Notes: generated by a model not told the origin, from the letters alone. Positions 24,035 to 33,844 are shown, counted from the first letter of the stretch. The stretch is DNA of 51,455 bases from Fidelibacterota bacterium (GCA_020354025.1 CP070638.1:1078795-1130249); one strand, 5' to 3'. Numbers and translations are program-made.

Positions 24035-25293
24035 AGGGTAAGGATCTGGCTCCGCTCAGCCCCGATAGACACCTTTACGAAGGGAACTTGGACGAGCTCT
24101 TCGAGCCGTTGGATATAATCTCGCGCTTCGGTCGGGAGCGCTTCGGCGGACTTGAGGTCCGATGTATCGGTGCGCCAGCCTGGTAGCTCGGTGTAAACCG
24201 GTTTTACCAGGTCCAGCTGATGGATGGCTGCCGAAAATCCGGGCAGAGTGTCACCGTCCAGCTCATAGGCGGTGCAGACCTTGATGGAGTCAAATTTGTC
24301 GAGTACATCGAGCTTTGTCAGGGCCAGTTCCGTGAAGCCATTGATCCGGCAAGCATAGGCTGCGGCAACGGCGTCAAACCATCCGCAACGGCGCTTACGG
24401 CCGGTGGTTGCGCCAAACTCGGCCCCTTGCTCCTGCAGTCGTTCCCCTACTTCATCGTTCAGCTCGGTGGGGAAGGGCCCTTCACCGACCCGGGTGGTAT
24501 AGGCTTTGAATACTCCCATCAGCCGGTCAATATTCTTCACGGGGAAACCCAGTCCGGCGGCGATGCCTCCTACGGTGGGATGAGAAGAGGTCACGAAGGG
24601 ATAGGTGCCCATGTCAAGGTCCAAAAGCGTGCCCTGGGCTCCTTCGATGAGGATGTTCTTGCCGCCATCCATAGCCTGGTGGATGGAGGCAATGGTATCG
24701 GTCAGCATGGGGGCCAGCCGGTCGGCGGCGTAGAGGAAAGATTGCATCTCATCGCGTATTGCATCCAGCTCATCGGCTTTGAATTCCCCCTGCTGGACAC
24801 CGATTTTCAGCCGGTCGATGAGGTACTGACCCAGGCGGGTGATATCCAGCATGTCCACGGCCTGGATACCCAGCCGGCGGGCCTTGTCGGCGTAGGCGGG
24901 ACCGATCCCCCGGAGGGTTGTGCCAACGATGTGGCCGGTAGCCCGATCCATGGCCTTATGTATCGGAGTAACGATATGGGCCGTATAACTTATCTGAATC
25001 CGGCCGTCCGTGCTGATGCCGTACTGTTCCAGGGCATCCAGCTCTTCGGAGAGGGCGGAAGGGTCCACCACCATGCCGTGCCCCAGGATACAGATACAGT
25101 CGGGGCGAAGGATGCCTGAAGGGACCTGGTGGAGGATTATCGTATCGCTATCGATTTTAACGGTATGACCGGCGTTGGCACCCCCCTGGTAACGAGCCAC
25201 AACATCCATATCTTCACAGAGCAAATCGACGAGTTTGCCCTTGCCCTCATCGCCCCATTGACCTCCTATGACAGCAGTAACCGGCATAATCAC
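24031..25293 (-). CDS. purA: Adenylosuccinate synthetase
   Basis: A 420-residue enzyme making adenylosuccinate from IMP, Asp and GTP, the first committed step to AMP. Motifs: GQWGDEGKGKLVDLL (GTP and catalytic Asp), the second GANAGHT motif, GTTLRGIGPAYADKARR (IMP site), ILIEGAQGTLLDLDMGTYPFVTSS, GEGPFPTEL, TGRKRRCGWFDAVAA and LTKLDVLD. Full length for the family. The start could be the second Met (MPVTAVIGG) two codons in. Gene order: transcribed before the DMT permease it overlaps and after secF with 53 bp between. Confidence 0.96.
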   Translation of the reverse strand: MIMPVTAVIGGQWGDEGKGKLVDLLCEDMDVVARYQGGANAGHTVKIDSDTIILHQVPSGILRPDCICILGHGMVVDPSALSEELDALEQYGISTDGRIQISYTAHIVTPIHKAMDRATGHIVGTTLRGIGPAYADKARRLGIQAVDMLDITRLGQYLIDRLKIGVQQGEFKADELDAIRDEMQSFLYAADRLAPMLTDTIASIHQAMDGGKNILIEGAQGTLLDLDMGTYPFVTSSHPTVGGIAAGLGFPVKNIDRLMGVFKAYTTRVGEGPFPTELNDEVGERLQEQGAEFGATTGRKRRCGWFDAVAAAYACRINGFTELALTKLDVLDKFDSIKVCTAYELDGDTLPGFSAAIHQLDLVKPVYTELPGWRTDTSDLKSAEALPTEARDYIQRLEELVQVPFVKVSIGAERSQILTL

Positions 25294-25346
25294 CGAGATG
25301 GGATAAGAGATGCATCCTGAATCAATGCGGTGAAGCGAGTGCTCAC

Positions 25347-26246
25347 TTACTTGCCGCTCCGGGCCTGAGCCCTCACCTCCAGAGAGGCCATCAGCGGACT
25401 GGCAACATAGATAGAGGAGTAGGTTCCCACCAGAACGCCCACAATTAGAGCGAAAGCGAAATACTTGATAACCTCGCCGCCAATCAGATATAAAACGAAC
25501 ACTACAATGAACGTGGTGAAGGATGTGATGATGGTGCGGTTGAGGGTCTGGTTGACGGATCTGTTTACGGTAGCGAAGAAATCGCTCTTACGGTGGATCT
25601 TAACGTTCTCTCGAATGCGGTCGAAGACCACGATGGTATCGTTGAGGGAATAACCCACGATGGTCAGAAAGGCGGCGACAATGGCCAGGTCCAACTCAAG
25701 GTTGAGGATGGAGAAGACGCCCAGGGTGATAAGCACATCGTGTGCCAGGGCGGCCACCGCCCCCAGGGCATAGTAGCGGTCGAACCTCAGGGAGATATAG
25801 ATCAGGATGCCAAGAAGGGCGAAGAGGACGGACTTGAGCACTTTACCTCGCAGCTCTCCACCGATTTTGGGGCCGACCGATTCCAGCCGGCGGGGATTGT
25901 CCTCCGTTAGAGGCAGGTCTTGGAGTGCCGCAAGCAGCTGGTCGGTGAAATCCTCGCTGATCTGCTCAACCGGCACCCGAACGATGATCTCTTCCTCGCT
26001 GCCGAACTGCTGGATAGAGGGTCTGTTGAACCCATAGTCCAGCAGACGGTCACGTATCTCACCCACATCAACAGGGGTGGAGAACCGAATCTGGGCCAAG
26101 GTGCCGCCGGTAAAGTCGATGGCCAAGGCCGGTCCTCCTTTGATAAGCAAAGATAACAGACCGGCTAGGATAACCACACCGGAGGAGACAGCGGCAATCT
26201 TACGCTTGCCGAGGAAATCAATGTTAACATCTTTAAGCAGGCGCAT
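25347..26246 (-). CDS. secF: Protein translocase subunit SecF
   Basis: A 299-residue inner-membrane protein. The frame extends upstream, but ATG 26246 gives the normal SecF start (RLLKDVNIDFLGKRK). The first helix is followed by the P1-like periplasmic domain with IDFTGGTLAQIRF. Then come five helices including GILIYISLRFDRYYALGAVAALAHDVLI, IVGYSLNDTIVVFDRIREN and LNRTIITSFTTFIVVFVLYL, all SecF signatures. It works with SecD and SecYEG, using the proton gradient to help pull proteins across. It lies 124 bp downstream of secD; yajC is not adjacent. Confidence 0.95.
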   Translation of the reverse strand: MRLLKDVNIDFLGKRKIAAVSSGVVILAGLLSLLIKGGPALAIDFTGGTLAQIRFSTPVDVGEIRDRLLDYGFNRPSIQQFGSEEEIIVRVPVEQISEDFTDQLLAALQDLPLTEDNPRRLESVGPKIGGELRGKVLKSVLFALLGILIYISLRFDRYYALGAVAALAHDVLITLGVFSILNLELDLAIVAAFLTIVGYSLNDTIVVFDRIRENVKIHRKSDFFATVNRSVNQTLNRTIITSFTTFIVVFVLYLIGGEVIKYFAFALIVGVLVGTYSSIYVASPLMASLEVRAQARSGK

Positions 26247-26370
26247 GACGATCACTCGGTTCTGGTTGCTCGATATTGGACTATGGATTCTGGTGGTCCG
26301 CTGTCCGCAGTTGAATGCTTTCGTGACAGACAACCGACGACCGGCCAAGAACTATATACTGCCACTGCCA

Positions 26371-28248
26371 CTAGATACTCAAAGTCTTGACTTTAGGACT
26401 TTGGGTTATTGTCATAAAAATGGTCCGGGTCATGAAGATGGCGGTAAACATGGATGCCAGGATGCCCCAGAAGAGGGTTATGGCGAAACCTTTTATCGGC
26501 CCGGTACCAAACTGGAAAAGGACCAGTGCCGCCAGGATGGTAGTGACATTGGCATCGATGATGGTGATCGTAGCCCGTCCGTAGCCGCTGTCAATGGCAG
26601 CCCGGACGGACTTGCCCTTGTCCAGTTCCTCCCGAATGCGCTCGAAAATGAGTACATTGGCGTCCACGGCCATGCCTACCGTGAGGATCAAGCCGGCAAT
26701 GCCGGGCAGGGTTAGGGTGGCTCTGAGTGAGGCCAGCGCCGCCAGAACCACCAGGATGTTCAGCACCAGGGCCAAGGTGGCTAGCAGACCGCTGGCTTTG
26801 TAATAGAATACCATGAAGCCGATTACCAGCAGGCTCCCGATGAGGGCGGCGTTGATGCCGTGCTGGATAGAGTCATGCCCCAGGCTGGGCCCGATGGAAC
26901 GCTCTTCGATGATGTCCACCGGAGCGGGGAGGGACCCAGCACGCAGGACGATGGCGATGAGCTTGGCCTCGTCCATGCTTTCCATGCCTTCGATCACGGT
27001 CTGGCCGCCGGGGATTTTGTCGCGGATCACCGGCGCCATGTGGATTTTCTTATCCAGCACTATAGCCACCCGGCGGCCTACGTTAGCCCCGGTGAGTCGG
27101 GCCCATATTTTTGATCCCTCATTATTCATGGCCACGTTAACTACCGGCTGGTTGGCTGACGAGGAGCCCATAGCCCCGAGGTTGGCCTTGGCCTCAGTGA
27201 TCACGCCACCTGTCAGGCCCGGTTCGCGGTAGAGATAGTATAGATAATAGAATTCTTCATTCGTCCCGGTAACTGGCAGGGTCTCGGTGCGGTTGCTCCA
27301 CAGGAAAATGCCGTCATTGGGTATTGCGGTCTGTACTTCCGGCTGTGCCAGGAGGGATTCGACGGCATACCGATAGCGCGCCGGGACCACCAGGTTATTA
27401 CCGGCAGCTTGGATATAGCCGGTGAAGGGATGTTCGCCCAGGATCTCCCGGGAGACGGTAATACCTCCAGGGACTGCGGCAGTGTCGGTTCTGCCACCCA
27501 GGACCGCGGCCAGGGCATCTTCCAGGGTATCGGCCGGGGCAGTTGCTGTGTCACCCTCGGCGAGCTCAACAGAAGCACCCGATGAGCCCAATACCTCGTC
27601 GAGCTTGAGCATGACGTCACGGGCTGCGGTCAGATCCTGGAGCAGGTTGAACTCCAGCAGGGCTGTGTTCTGGATAAGGTTCCGAGCCTGTGCGGGGTCC
27701 TTGATACCGGCCAGCTCGACGATGATGCGGCGGCCGCCGGCCTTCTGGATGGTGGGCTCGGCCACGCCGAACTGGTCCACCCGGTTGCGGATTATCTCCA
27801 GCCCCCGGTTTACCGCGTCATCGGCCTCAGAGCGCAGAGCGGTAATGATGTCAGGCACCTTAGTGCCGTAGCTGGAAAAATAACGGATAAGGCGGAGGTT
27901 GGTATCGTCGGTTCTCCGCCTGAAGACAGTGAAGAAGTCAGCGTCGGTAGCCTGGATTTCCTCACTGGTCTGAGCCAGAACCTCCTCAAAACGGTCGTCC
28001 TTATTCTCAGCCAGGTTGCGGACGAGAGTGGGAATGTCCACTTCCAACACCAGGTGGATACCGCCCTGCAGGTCCAGCCCCAGGTTGATGATCCGTTGTT
28101 CCAGGGCTGCCATAGTCCCTTCAGAGCGGCGGGCATCCTTCTCTTCATCGGACAGGTTCCTGTATTCGAGGGTAGGTAAGAGAGCCCAGACCACCCAAAG
28201 AAAGACGATGCCGATAATCGCGAAGCGCAGCGATGGTCGATTCAACAT
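26371..28248 (-). CDS. secD: Protein translocase subunit SecD
   Basis: A 625-residue RND-type membrane protein. It has an N-terminal helix (FAIIGIVFLWVVWALLPTL), LGLDLQGGIHLVLEV (the D1 Gly-rich motif), a long periplasmic region (about 60-440), and a C-terminal block of five helices with GRAT, AGLILTVGMAVDANVLIFERIREEL and DSGYGRATITIIDANVTTILAALVLF. The periplasmic region includes VDQFGVAEPTIQKAGGRRIIVELAGI and an Ala/Asp/Thr-rich insert around 225-260 that is more variable. A duplicate function in this secretion-rich organism is to help Sec export the sorting-domain proteins before outer-membrane passage (inference). Confidence 0.95.
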   Translation of the reverse strand: MLNRPSLRFAIIGIVFLWVVWALLPTLEYRNLSDEEKDARRSEGTMAALEQRIINLGLDLQGGIHLVLEVDIPTLVRNLAENKDDRFEEVLAQTSEEIQATDADFFTVFRRRTDDTNLRLIRYFSSYGTKVPDIITALRSEADDAVNRGLEIIRNRVDQFGVAEPTIQKAGGRRIIVELAGIKDPAQARNLIQNTALLEFNLLQDLTAARDVMLKLDEVLGSSGASVELAEGDTATAPADTLEDALAAVLGGRTDTAAVPGGITVSREILGEHPFTGYIQAAGNNLVVPARYRYAVESLLAQPEVQTAIPNDGIFLWSNRTETLPVTGTNEEFYYLYYLYREPGLTGGVITEAKANLGAMGSSSANQPVVNVAMNNEGSKIWARLTGANVGRRVAIVLDKKIHMAPVIRDKIPGGQTVIEGMESMDEAKLIAIVLRAGSLPAPVDIIEERSIGPSLGHDSIQHGINAALIGSLLVIGFMVFYYKASGLLATLALVLNILVVLAALASLRATLTLPGIAGLILTVGMAVDANVLIFERIREELDKGKSVRAAIDSGYGRATITIIDANVTTILAALVLFQFGTGPIKGFAITLFWGILASMFTAIFMTRTIFMTITQSPKVKTLSI

Positions 28249-28473
28249 ACAGCGTTGCTTATTGAAAGGTCATGAATGGGAACGTAATAAACCACAGCTA
28301 GAAACCAGCGGGGAAGTTACTTCCTGGTTCATGTCCCAACAACTTGAAAGCGGGATTCAGCTCGTAGCAGGTGACGGGGGCACTTAATAATTGACAATTG
28401 ATTCGTCAGCTGACTGGTTGAAAATTGAAGGCGATGAAGGTTAGCTACTAACTGCTGATTACTGCCACTCGGC
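28249..28473. other. Short gap downstream of the small unknown gene, upstream of secD
   Basis: About 225 bp. AATTGACAATTGATT and GAAAATTGAAG occur as AT-rich patches near 28388 and 28420, but I see no promoter with two convincing boxes and no hairpin with a T-run. Listed only to record that nothing firm was found. Confidence 0.4.
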
Positions 28474-28905
28474 CTATTGGTGCAGGCGTGCTGTGACCCC
28501 TAATATGGCACGCTTGAACTTCTCCACCTGATTCTGGGTGTAGAACAGGTCATCCACCGGGTGTAATACATCATGCGGATACACGTCGGAATCGAGTTCG
28601 AGCAGGAACGTAGACTCCATTCTCAGCTGGTAGTCCCTCAGAATTTCCCGGGCTACCTGCTTTTCTCTCAGATAATTAACGAATAGCTTGATCTGCCCAT
28701 AAGTGGTCAGATTAAATAAGGGCAAGACACCCTCATCTGAACGGACCTTATAAGTCACCATACCGGTCTCATCCCCCCGACCCCAACTGACCATATCGGC
28801 TTCCCGGGTGGTGAAGTTCACCAGGTCTTCCAACACATTCACCACGTGTGCGGGGCACTGGGCCTTGGCAAATTGAATAAATGTCTCGGGATTCCACTTA
28901 GCCAT
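28474..28905 (-). CDS. Conserved-looking small protein of unknown function
   Basis: A 143-residue soluble protein with no signal peptide and no recognised family. The pattern W...F..FA......V...LEDLV.......SWGRGDETG...Y.VRSD.GVLPLFNLTTYGQIKLFVNYL looks like a compact alpha/beta domain in which a WGxGxxTG turn precedes a beta hairpin (PLFNLTTYGQIKLF). The C-terminal third is helical (VEKFKRAILGVTARL). The start ATG at 28905 follows an AAACCGATGG context without a strong ribosome site. It stands alone between secD and transketolase on the same strand. Confidence 0.7.
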   Translation of the reverse strand: MAKWNPETFIQFAKAQCPAHVVNVLEDLVNFTTREADMVSWGRGDETGMVTYKVRSDEGVLPLFNLTTYGQIKLFVNYLREKQVAREILRDYQLRMESTFLLELDSDVYPHDVLHPVDDLFYTQNQVEKFKRAILGVTARLHQ

Positions 28906-29108
28906 CGGTTTCCCAGGTCTGTCTGAATCTGGCGATCAGCCGCCGGACTGCTTTTGAAAATTGAAATAATGACACTTTGAGTGGTATAAAAGTTAATCAA
29001 TCCGGGAGCGGTTGTCCGTACCTAATTCGGCGCAACGAAGCAGCAGGCCGTATTCATCGGGACGACATTCATTTCAGGGATGTTGTACTATACCTCAATC
29101 GTACACAC

Positions 29109-31076
29109 TCAGCCTAAAGCTTCACGAATACACCCGGCTACCTGGCGGTCGGTCAGGCCCAGCTCAGCTCCTACCTCTTTTGCTGGTCCTGAAGCTCCGA
29201 ACCGATTAATCCCAAAGTTGAGCCCCCTGGGGCCGGTGAACCGCTCCCATCCCAGTGTCGTCCCTGCTTCCAGGGATACTCGCAGGCTACCATCATCGGC
29301 CATGACAGTTTGCTGATATTCCTCCGGCTGCTCGAAGAACAGCTCCCAGCAGGGAATACTGATGACGCGAACGGCCAGGTCGTTCAGGAGTTCGCTCACG
29401 GACAAGGCCAGAGCCACCTCGGAGCCGGTTGCAAAGACAGTAACCTGAGCAGTAGCGGGTGTGTCCTGAAGAATATAACCCCCGCGAGTAACTCCGATCC
29501 GGGCAATCTGGTGCAGGTGTTCAGGCAGAACCGGTATCCCCTGGCGAGTGAGCAGCAGGGCCGAAGGGCGGGTTGTTTGCTGCAGAATCAGTTCCATGCA
29601 GGCCGCCGTCTCCACCGCTTCCGCGGGACGGAAGACCAGCATGTTGGGTATGGTACGCAAAGCCATGATGTGCTCCACCGGCTGGTGGGTAGGGCCATCC
29701 TCACCGACAAAGATCGAATCATGGGTATAGACCGCCAGGGCAGGAAGTTTCTGCATCGCCCGCAGTCGCAGGCTGGGCCGCTCATAATCGGAGAAGACCA
29801 GGAAAGTAGCGTCGAATGGCAACAGTCCCCCGTGGAGGGCAATGCCGTTATTGATAGCACCCATGGGAAATTCCCGCACGCCGTAGGCCAGTGAGCGCCC
29901 GACACGGTTATCATGGCTGAAATCACCATAGGCCTTGGCAAAGCCGGCGGTGTTGTTGGAGGGTTCCAGGTCCGCCGAGCCGCCGACCAGACTGGGGACA
30001 CCCTGGGCCACCGCCTCCAGCACTTTGCCGAAAGCCTTGCGGGTGGCCATGCTGGTACCGGCCTCAAACTCCGGCCAGGTAACGCCGCCAAGGTCCAGCT
30101 GGTCGAAGAAGGACGACCACAAACTGTCAAAGTCGGAGTCCTGCCGCTGTTCCTTCAGTTGAGACTTCCAATCGGCGACCTGCCGGCGCAGCCCGTCGTG
30201 CCGTTGGCGAAAAGTGCTGAGGGTTTCAGGCGACAGGTGGAAGGTCTTATCGGGATCCAGCCCCAGTTTGGTTTTAGTGGCGGCAATCTCATCAGGCGGC
30301 AGGGGGGCGCCGTGGGTGTCTGGAGAGCCTTCCATGGTCGCCGTCCCGTGGGCCATGATGGTGTGGCCGATAATAAGGGTTGGCTGAGTGTCGTTGGCCT
30401 TGCCTGAGGCAACCGCCTCCTTGATGGCGCTGTGGTCGTGGCCGTCGACGTCGAGTACCTGCCAGCCGAACCCATCGAACACCCGGTCAATCGCCGTAGA
30501 ATCCACCCGGCTGGTCAGGCCGGAAATCTGCACCTGGTTGCTGTCGTAGAACATGATAAGCCGGCCCAGCCGCCAGTGGCCGGCCAGCGCCGAGGCACCC
30601 AGGGCCACCGGCTCCTGCAGGTCGCCATCGCTGCACAGGCAATAGGTCGCGTGGTTCACTGCGTCCGCTCCCAGGCGGGCCCGGAGCATCTCCTCGGCTA
30701 CCGCCATGCCGACGGCCATGGCCACCCCCTGGCCCAGGGGTCCCGTAGTGGCCTCTACACCGGTCGCCTGGTCAACCTCCGGATGGCCGGGAGTGCGACT
30801 GCCCAGCTGGCGAAAATTGAGCAGGTCATCCAGCTCCATGTATCCCACCAGGTATAGCAGGGAGTATAGCAGGGCCGATTCGTGGCCCGCTGAGAGGACG
30901 AAGCGATCCCGGTTTAGCCACTGGGGGTCGTCCGGGTCGTAGGTAAGTATATCACGGAAAAGCAGACCGGCGAAATCGAGGGATGAGAGGGCACCGCCAG
31001 TATGGCCTGAATCGGCCTTGCGGACCGTATCCATGATCAGTCCCTTGATCTCATTGAAGGCTTGGGTGGTATTCAT
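29109..31076 (-). CDS. tkt: Transketolase
   Basis: A 655-residue thiamine-diphosphate enzyme of the pentose phosphate and sugar interconversion pathways. Motifs: the N-terminal KADSGHTGGALS (His of the active site), SAGHESALLYSLLYL, TGPLGQGVAMAVGMA, and the diphosphate/Mg motif SDGDLQEP...MFYDSNQVQISG. The middle Pyr domain has FVGEDGPTHQPVEH and the glutamate-bearing VREFPMGAINNGIALHGG. The C-terminal domain has LLLTRQGIPVLP and FGINRFGASGPAKEV. The motif reads GDLQEP where many enzymes have GDxxEG, a small deviation. Full length. Divergent from the M28 peptidase gene. Confidence 0.94.
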   Translation of the reverse strand: MNTTQAFNEIKGLIMDTVRKADSGHTGGALSSLDFAGLLFRDILTYDPDDPQWLNRDRFVLSAGHESALLYSLLYLVGYMELDDLLNFRQLGSRTPGHPEVDQATGVEATTGPLGQGVAMAVGMAVAEEMLRARLGADAVNHATYCLCSDGDLQEPVALGASALAGHWRLGRLIMFYDSNQVQISGLTSRVDSTAIDRVFDGFGWQVLDVDGHDHSAIKEAVASGKANDTQPTLIIGHTIMAHGTATMEGSPDTHGAPLPPDEIAATKTKLGLDPDKTFHLSPETLSTFRQRHDGLRRQVADWKSQLKEQRQDSDFDSLWSSFFDQLDLGGVTWPEFEAGTSMATRKAFGKVLEAVAQGVPSLVGGSADLEPSNNTAGFAKAYGDFSHDNRVGRSLAYGVREFPMGAINNGIALHGGLLPFDATFLVFSDYERPSLRLRAMQKLPALAVYTHDSIFVGEDGPTHQPVEHIMALRTIPNMLVFRPAEAVETAACMELILQQTTRPSALLLTRQGIPVLPEHLHQIARIGVTRGGYILQDTPATAQVTVFATGSEVALALSVSELLNDLAVRVISIPCWELFFEQPEEYQQTVMADDGSLRVSLEAGTTLGWERFTGPRGLNFGINRFGASGPAKEVGAELGLTDRQVAGCIREALG

Positions 31077-31339
31077 AGAATCAGTATCTCGCTGGCTTAA
31101 TTATCAGATAGACGGCAAATACCGCATTTATGGTAGCGGGCAATTTACCTCCGCTACGATGAGGATGCCAATGCGGGATAGGGGATTCCCCCTAATCCGG
31201 TCGCAGACGGCGCGGCGGTTACTATTACTACCACCTCCCCAGACTCCCAGCAGCCCCTAGCCCTGAGACGCAAATTCAATGTACATTCCCAGCCATCAGC
31301 AGTACCTAATCCATGATATTCAGCTGTCCAGGAGTAGCC

Positions 31340-32758
31340 ATGCACCGTTTCTCATACCTAACCCTGTTCTACGCATTCTGTACTCTCTATGGGATAGGAC
31401 CAATCGCGGCTCAGGAACCGGCGCCTGACACGGCCGCTGTTACGCTCCCGGCAGCTGCCCAGACCACGGTGAACGCCTACCGGGATGCCGCCGACCGTAT
31501 CATCGCAGCGGCCCTGGCCGACAGCTTCGCATATCAGCGGTTGGCCTTGCTGGTGGATACATTCGGCCCCCGGTTTTCCGGCACGCGGAACCTGGAGGAT
31601 GCCATTGACTGGATTCTGACCCGAATGATAGCTGACAGCCTGGAGAACGTTCGGGGCGAGGAGGTAATGATACCCCGGTGGGTGCGCGGAGAGGAGTCGG
31701 CCGAATTGTTGGTCCCCCGGGAAATGGCGCTGAGCTTCATCGGCCTGGGGGGCTCAGTAGGCACTCCGCGCCGGGGGATCACCGCCGAGGCACTGGTGGT
31801 AAGCAGCTTCAGCGACCTGGAAGCCCGTGCCTATCAGGCCCGGGGTAGGATCGTCGTTTACAACGTCCCTTTCACCACCTACGGAGAGACGGGTACCTAT
31901 CGCTGGGACGGGGCCAGCGCGGCAGCTAAGGTTGGGGCCGTGGCCAGCCTGGTGCGGTCGGTTACACCCCACTCCCTGAACACACTCCATACCGGAGGTA
32001 TGGGTTACGACGAGGGCGTTCCCAGAATCCCCAACGGGGCCATTACGGTGGAGGATGCTTTACTGCTCCAGCGGTTCCAGGACCGGGGGGAAACGATCAT
32101 CATCAAGCTGAAAATGGGCGCCCACTATCGCGGTGATGTACCCAGCCGGAACGTGGTGGCCGAAATCGCAGGCCGCGAGCAGTCAGAGGAGGTGGTCGTC
32201 ATGGGCGGTCACATTGATTCATGGGACGTGGGCCAGGGAGCCATGGACGACGGCGGTGGCTGCGTAGCCACCTGGGAGGCTCTGCGCCTGCTGCAGAATC
32301 TCGACCTGCGCCCCCGGCGCACCATCAGGGTGGTCCTGTGGACCAACGAAGAGAAAGGCCTGCGCGGTGGGCGGGCCTATCGCGACAAATACATCGACCA
32401 GCTGGATAACCACATTCTAGCCATAGAATCCGATGAGGGCGTATTCAAGCCCCAGGGCTTCGGCTTCAGCGGTTCACCGGAGGCCCTGGCAATCCTCAGG
32501 GACATCGCTTCTCTCCTGGAGCCTATTGGAGCTGACAGCATCGCTGAGGGCGGCGGGGGTGCCGACATCGGCCCCATCATCAAGATGGGCGTACCCGGTA
32601 TGGGTCTTAAAGTGGACGACACCAGGTACTTCTGGTACCACCATTCCAGCGCCGATACAATCGACAAGCTGAACCCCCACGAGTTGAACCTATGCGTGGC
32701 GGCCCTGGCGGTAATGGCCTACGTGGTGGCAGACATGCCGGAGCGGCTGCCGCGATAG
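31340..32758 (+). CDS. Exported M28-family aminopeptidase/carboxypeptidase Q-like
   Basis: A 472-residue secreted zinc peptidase. ATG 31340 is chosen for the AGGAG 5 nt upstream and the signal peptide that follows (HRFSYLTLFYAFCTLYGIGPIAAQ). An N-terminal PA-like insert (VVSSFSDLEARAYQARGRIVVYNVPF) is followed by the M28 core: GGHIDSWDVGQGAMDDGGG (first two ligands and bridging Asp), LWTNEEKGLRGGRAY (catalytic Glu pair), AIESDEGVFKP (Asp ligand), and WYHHSSADTIDKL (final His). All five ligands are visible, so it should be active, releasing amino acids or dipeptides in the periplasm or outside. First gene of a likely plus-strand unit with the next two. Confidence 0.92.
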   Translation: MHRFSYLTLFYAFCTLYGIGPIAAQEPAPDTAAVTLPAAAQTTVNAYRDAADRIIAAALADSFAYQRLALLVDTFGPRFSGTRNLEDAIDWILTRMIADSLENVRGEEVMIPRWVRGEESAELLVPREMALSFIGLGGSVGTPRRGITAEALVVSSFSDLEARAYQARGRIVVYNVPFTTYGETGTYRWDGASAAAKVGAVASLVRSVTPHSLNTLHTGGMGYDEGVPRIPNGAITVEDALLLQRFQDRGETIIIKLKMGAHYRGDVPSRNVVAEIAGREQSEEVVVMGGHIDSWDVGQGAMDDGGGCVATWEALRLLQNLDLRPRRTIRVVLWTNEEKGLRGGRAYRDKYIDQLDNHILAIESDEGVFKPQGFGFSGSPEALAILRDIASLLEPIGADSIAEGGGGADIGPIIKMGVPGMGLKVDDTRYFWYHHSSADTIDKLNPHELNLCVAALAVMAYVVADMPERLPR

Positions 32759-32808
32759 AGCTCTAGGGGGAAGCAATCGGCGGCTGAAGTTAACCGGGGA
32801 GGCGTAAC

Positions 32809-33030
32809 ATGCGAATACAGAGAGAGACAAGACGAAAGCCGGGAGGCCTGGGCATCGGCGGACCGGCCCTGCAAATCTACGAATTCGCGAACCTGGGCAT
32901 CTGGGCCGTGGTGTTCGTAGCCGCCGGGATAATCCTGGAGAAGGAACCTTTCAACACCCTGGCCCCTTTCCTGGCATTCGGGATGGTCCTATCCACTATG
33001 GTGGTGCACTGGGCGCGGAGGAAACGGTAA
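32809..33030 (+). CDS. Small two-helix membrane protein
   Basis: A 73-residue protein with GGGGAGG 7 nt before the ATG. The basic N-terminus (RIQRETRRKPGG) is cytosolic by the positive-inside rule. Two membrane helices follow, LGIWAVVFVAAGIIL (29-44) and LAPFLAFGMVLSTMVVHW (51-68), then RRKR. It sits 50 bp after the M28 gene and 5 bp before the M23 gene, so it is probably part of the same transcript. No family recognised. Confidence 0.65.
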   Translation: MRIQRETRRKPGGLGIGGPALQIYEFANLGIWAVVFVAAGIILEKEPFNTLAPFLAFGMVLSTMVVHWARRKR

Positions 33031-33035
33031 GGGAT

Positions 33036-33641
33036 ATGAGCATAAGCGAATCCACTGCACCTCGTAAAGACAGTGGATTCATGACAATCCTTGCCACCCT
33101 CGGTTTCCTCCTCATATTTTACGGATGTCAGAACAATCCAACCTCCGACGCGGACACCTTCCAGTTCCCCCTGGCCAGCTACCGTATCTGGCAGCCTTTC
33201 GCCAACAAGAATCCCCAGTTCAATTCCAAATATCACTGCGCCGAGGATGCTTACGGTGATGGCGGTACCGAGGTCTATGCGATTGCCGATGGGAAGATCA
33301 GCTATTCCGGTTCCATGCTAGGCTACGGCTGGCTCATAATTGTCGACCATCCCGGTCACAAGGTCTACTCGCTCTACGGCCACCTGAGCACCAGGCGGAC
33401 CAAGGCCACATCCGGCGAAGTGCAGAAAGGCGAGGTCATCGGTTACCTGGCCGACGACGACGAGGACGGCAGCGGCGGTACTTACCCCGACTGGGGCCCC
33501 CACCTCCACTTCGGTCTCCGGCAGGGCAGCCGGGCCGACTACCCAGACAGCGGAGACGACCGCTGGATGGCCGGGTACACCGTTGCCCATCCCAACGATC
33601 TGGGCTGGCTGGAGCCGACCGTGTTTATCGAAGAACACTGA
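33036..33641 (+). CDS. M23-family (LytM) peptidase, predicted lipoprotein
   Basis: A 201-residue protein whose leader TILATLGFLLIFYGC ends in a lipobox-like Cys. The LytM domain has a complete zinc site: YHCAEDAYG (HxxxD type), YGHLS and GPHLHFG (HxH). In contrast to the EnvC-like gene it should be catalytically active, cutting peptide cross-links in peptidoglycan, or a related peptide. The core starts PLASYRIWQPFANKNP and contains VYAIADGKISYSG and VYSLYGHL. A DDDEDGSGG loop before GPHLHFG is an acidic insertion. It starts 5 bp after the small membrane-protein gene. Confidence 0.88.
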   Translation: MSISESTAPRKDSGFMTILATLGFLLIFYGCQNNPTSDADTFQFPLASYRIWQPFANKNPQFNSKYHCAEDAYGDGGTEVYAIADGKISYSGSMLGYGWLIIVDHPGHKVYSLYGHLSTRRTKATSGEVQKGEVIGYLADDDEDGSGGTYPDWGPHLHFGLRQGSRADYPDSGDDRWMAGYTVAHPNDLGWLEPTVFIEEH

Positions 33642-33821
33642 CCGGACAGCAGATACTGAAATGCTCCACCATGGTAGCGCACTTCACCGAAGGGAGGCGT
33701 TGAAGGACTAGCGGCAGCGGGCAGCTCGCGCAGCATAACGTAAAGATAGCCGGATGACATTTGGCATGGACAGGGACTACATAAAGTTCTTCGACCGCTC
33801 ACTAGCTGTTATTAGATTTAG

Positions 33822-33827
33822 TATAAT
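33822..33827 (+). promoter_or_regulatory. -10 box of a candidate mscS promoter
   Basis: A perfect TATAAT at 33822-33827 in an AT-rich stretch (ATTAGATTTAGTATAATACAAT). No good -35 hexamer lies at 16-18 bp (best is TCACTA at 33799). Transcription from here would leave a leader of only about 11-17 nt before the mscS start. Confidence 0.4.
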
Positions 33828-33844
33828 ACAATAAACGAAGTAGG

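Noticed and set aside
24220-25119. A 299-codon plus-strand frame opposite purA
   Set aside because: purA motifs on the minus strand are complete; this is a shadow frame.
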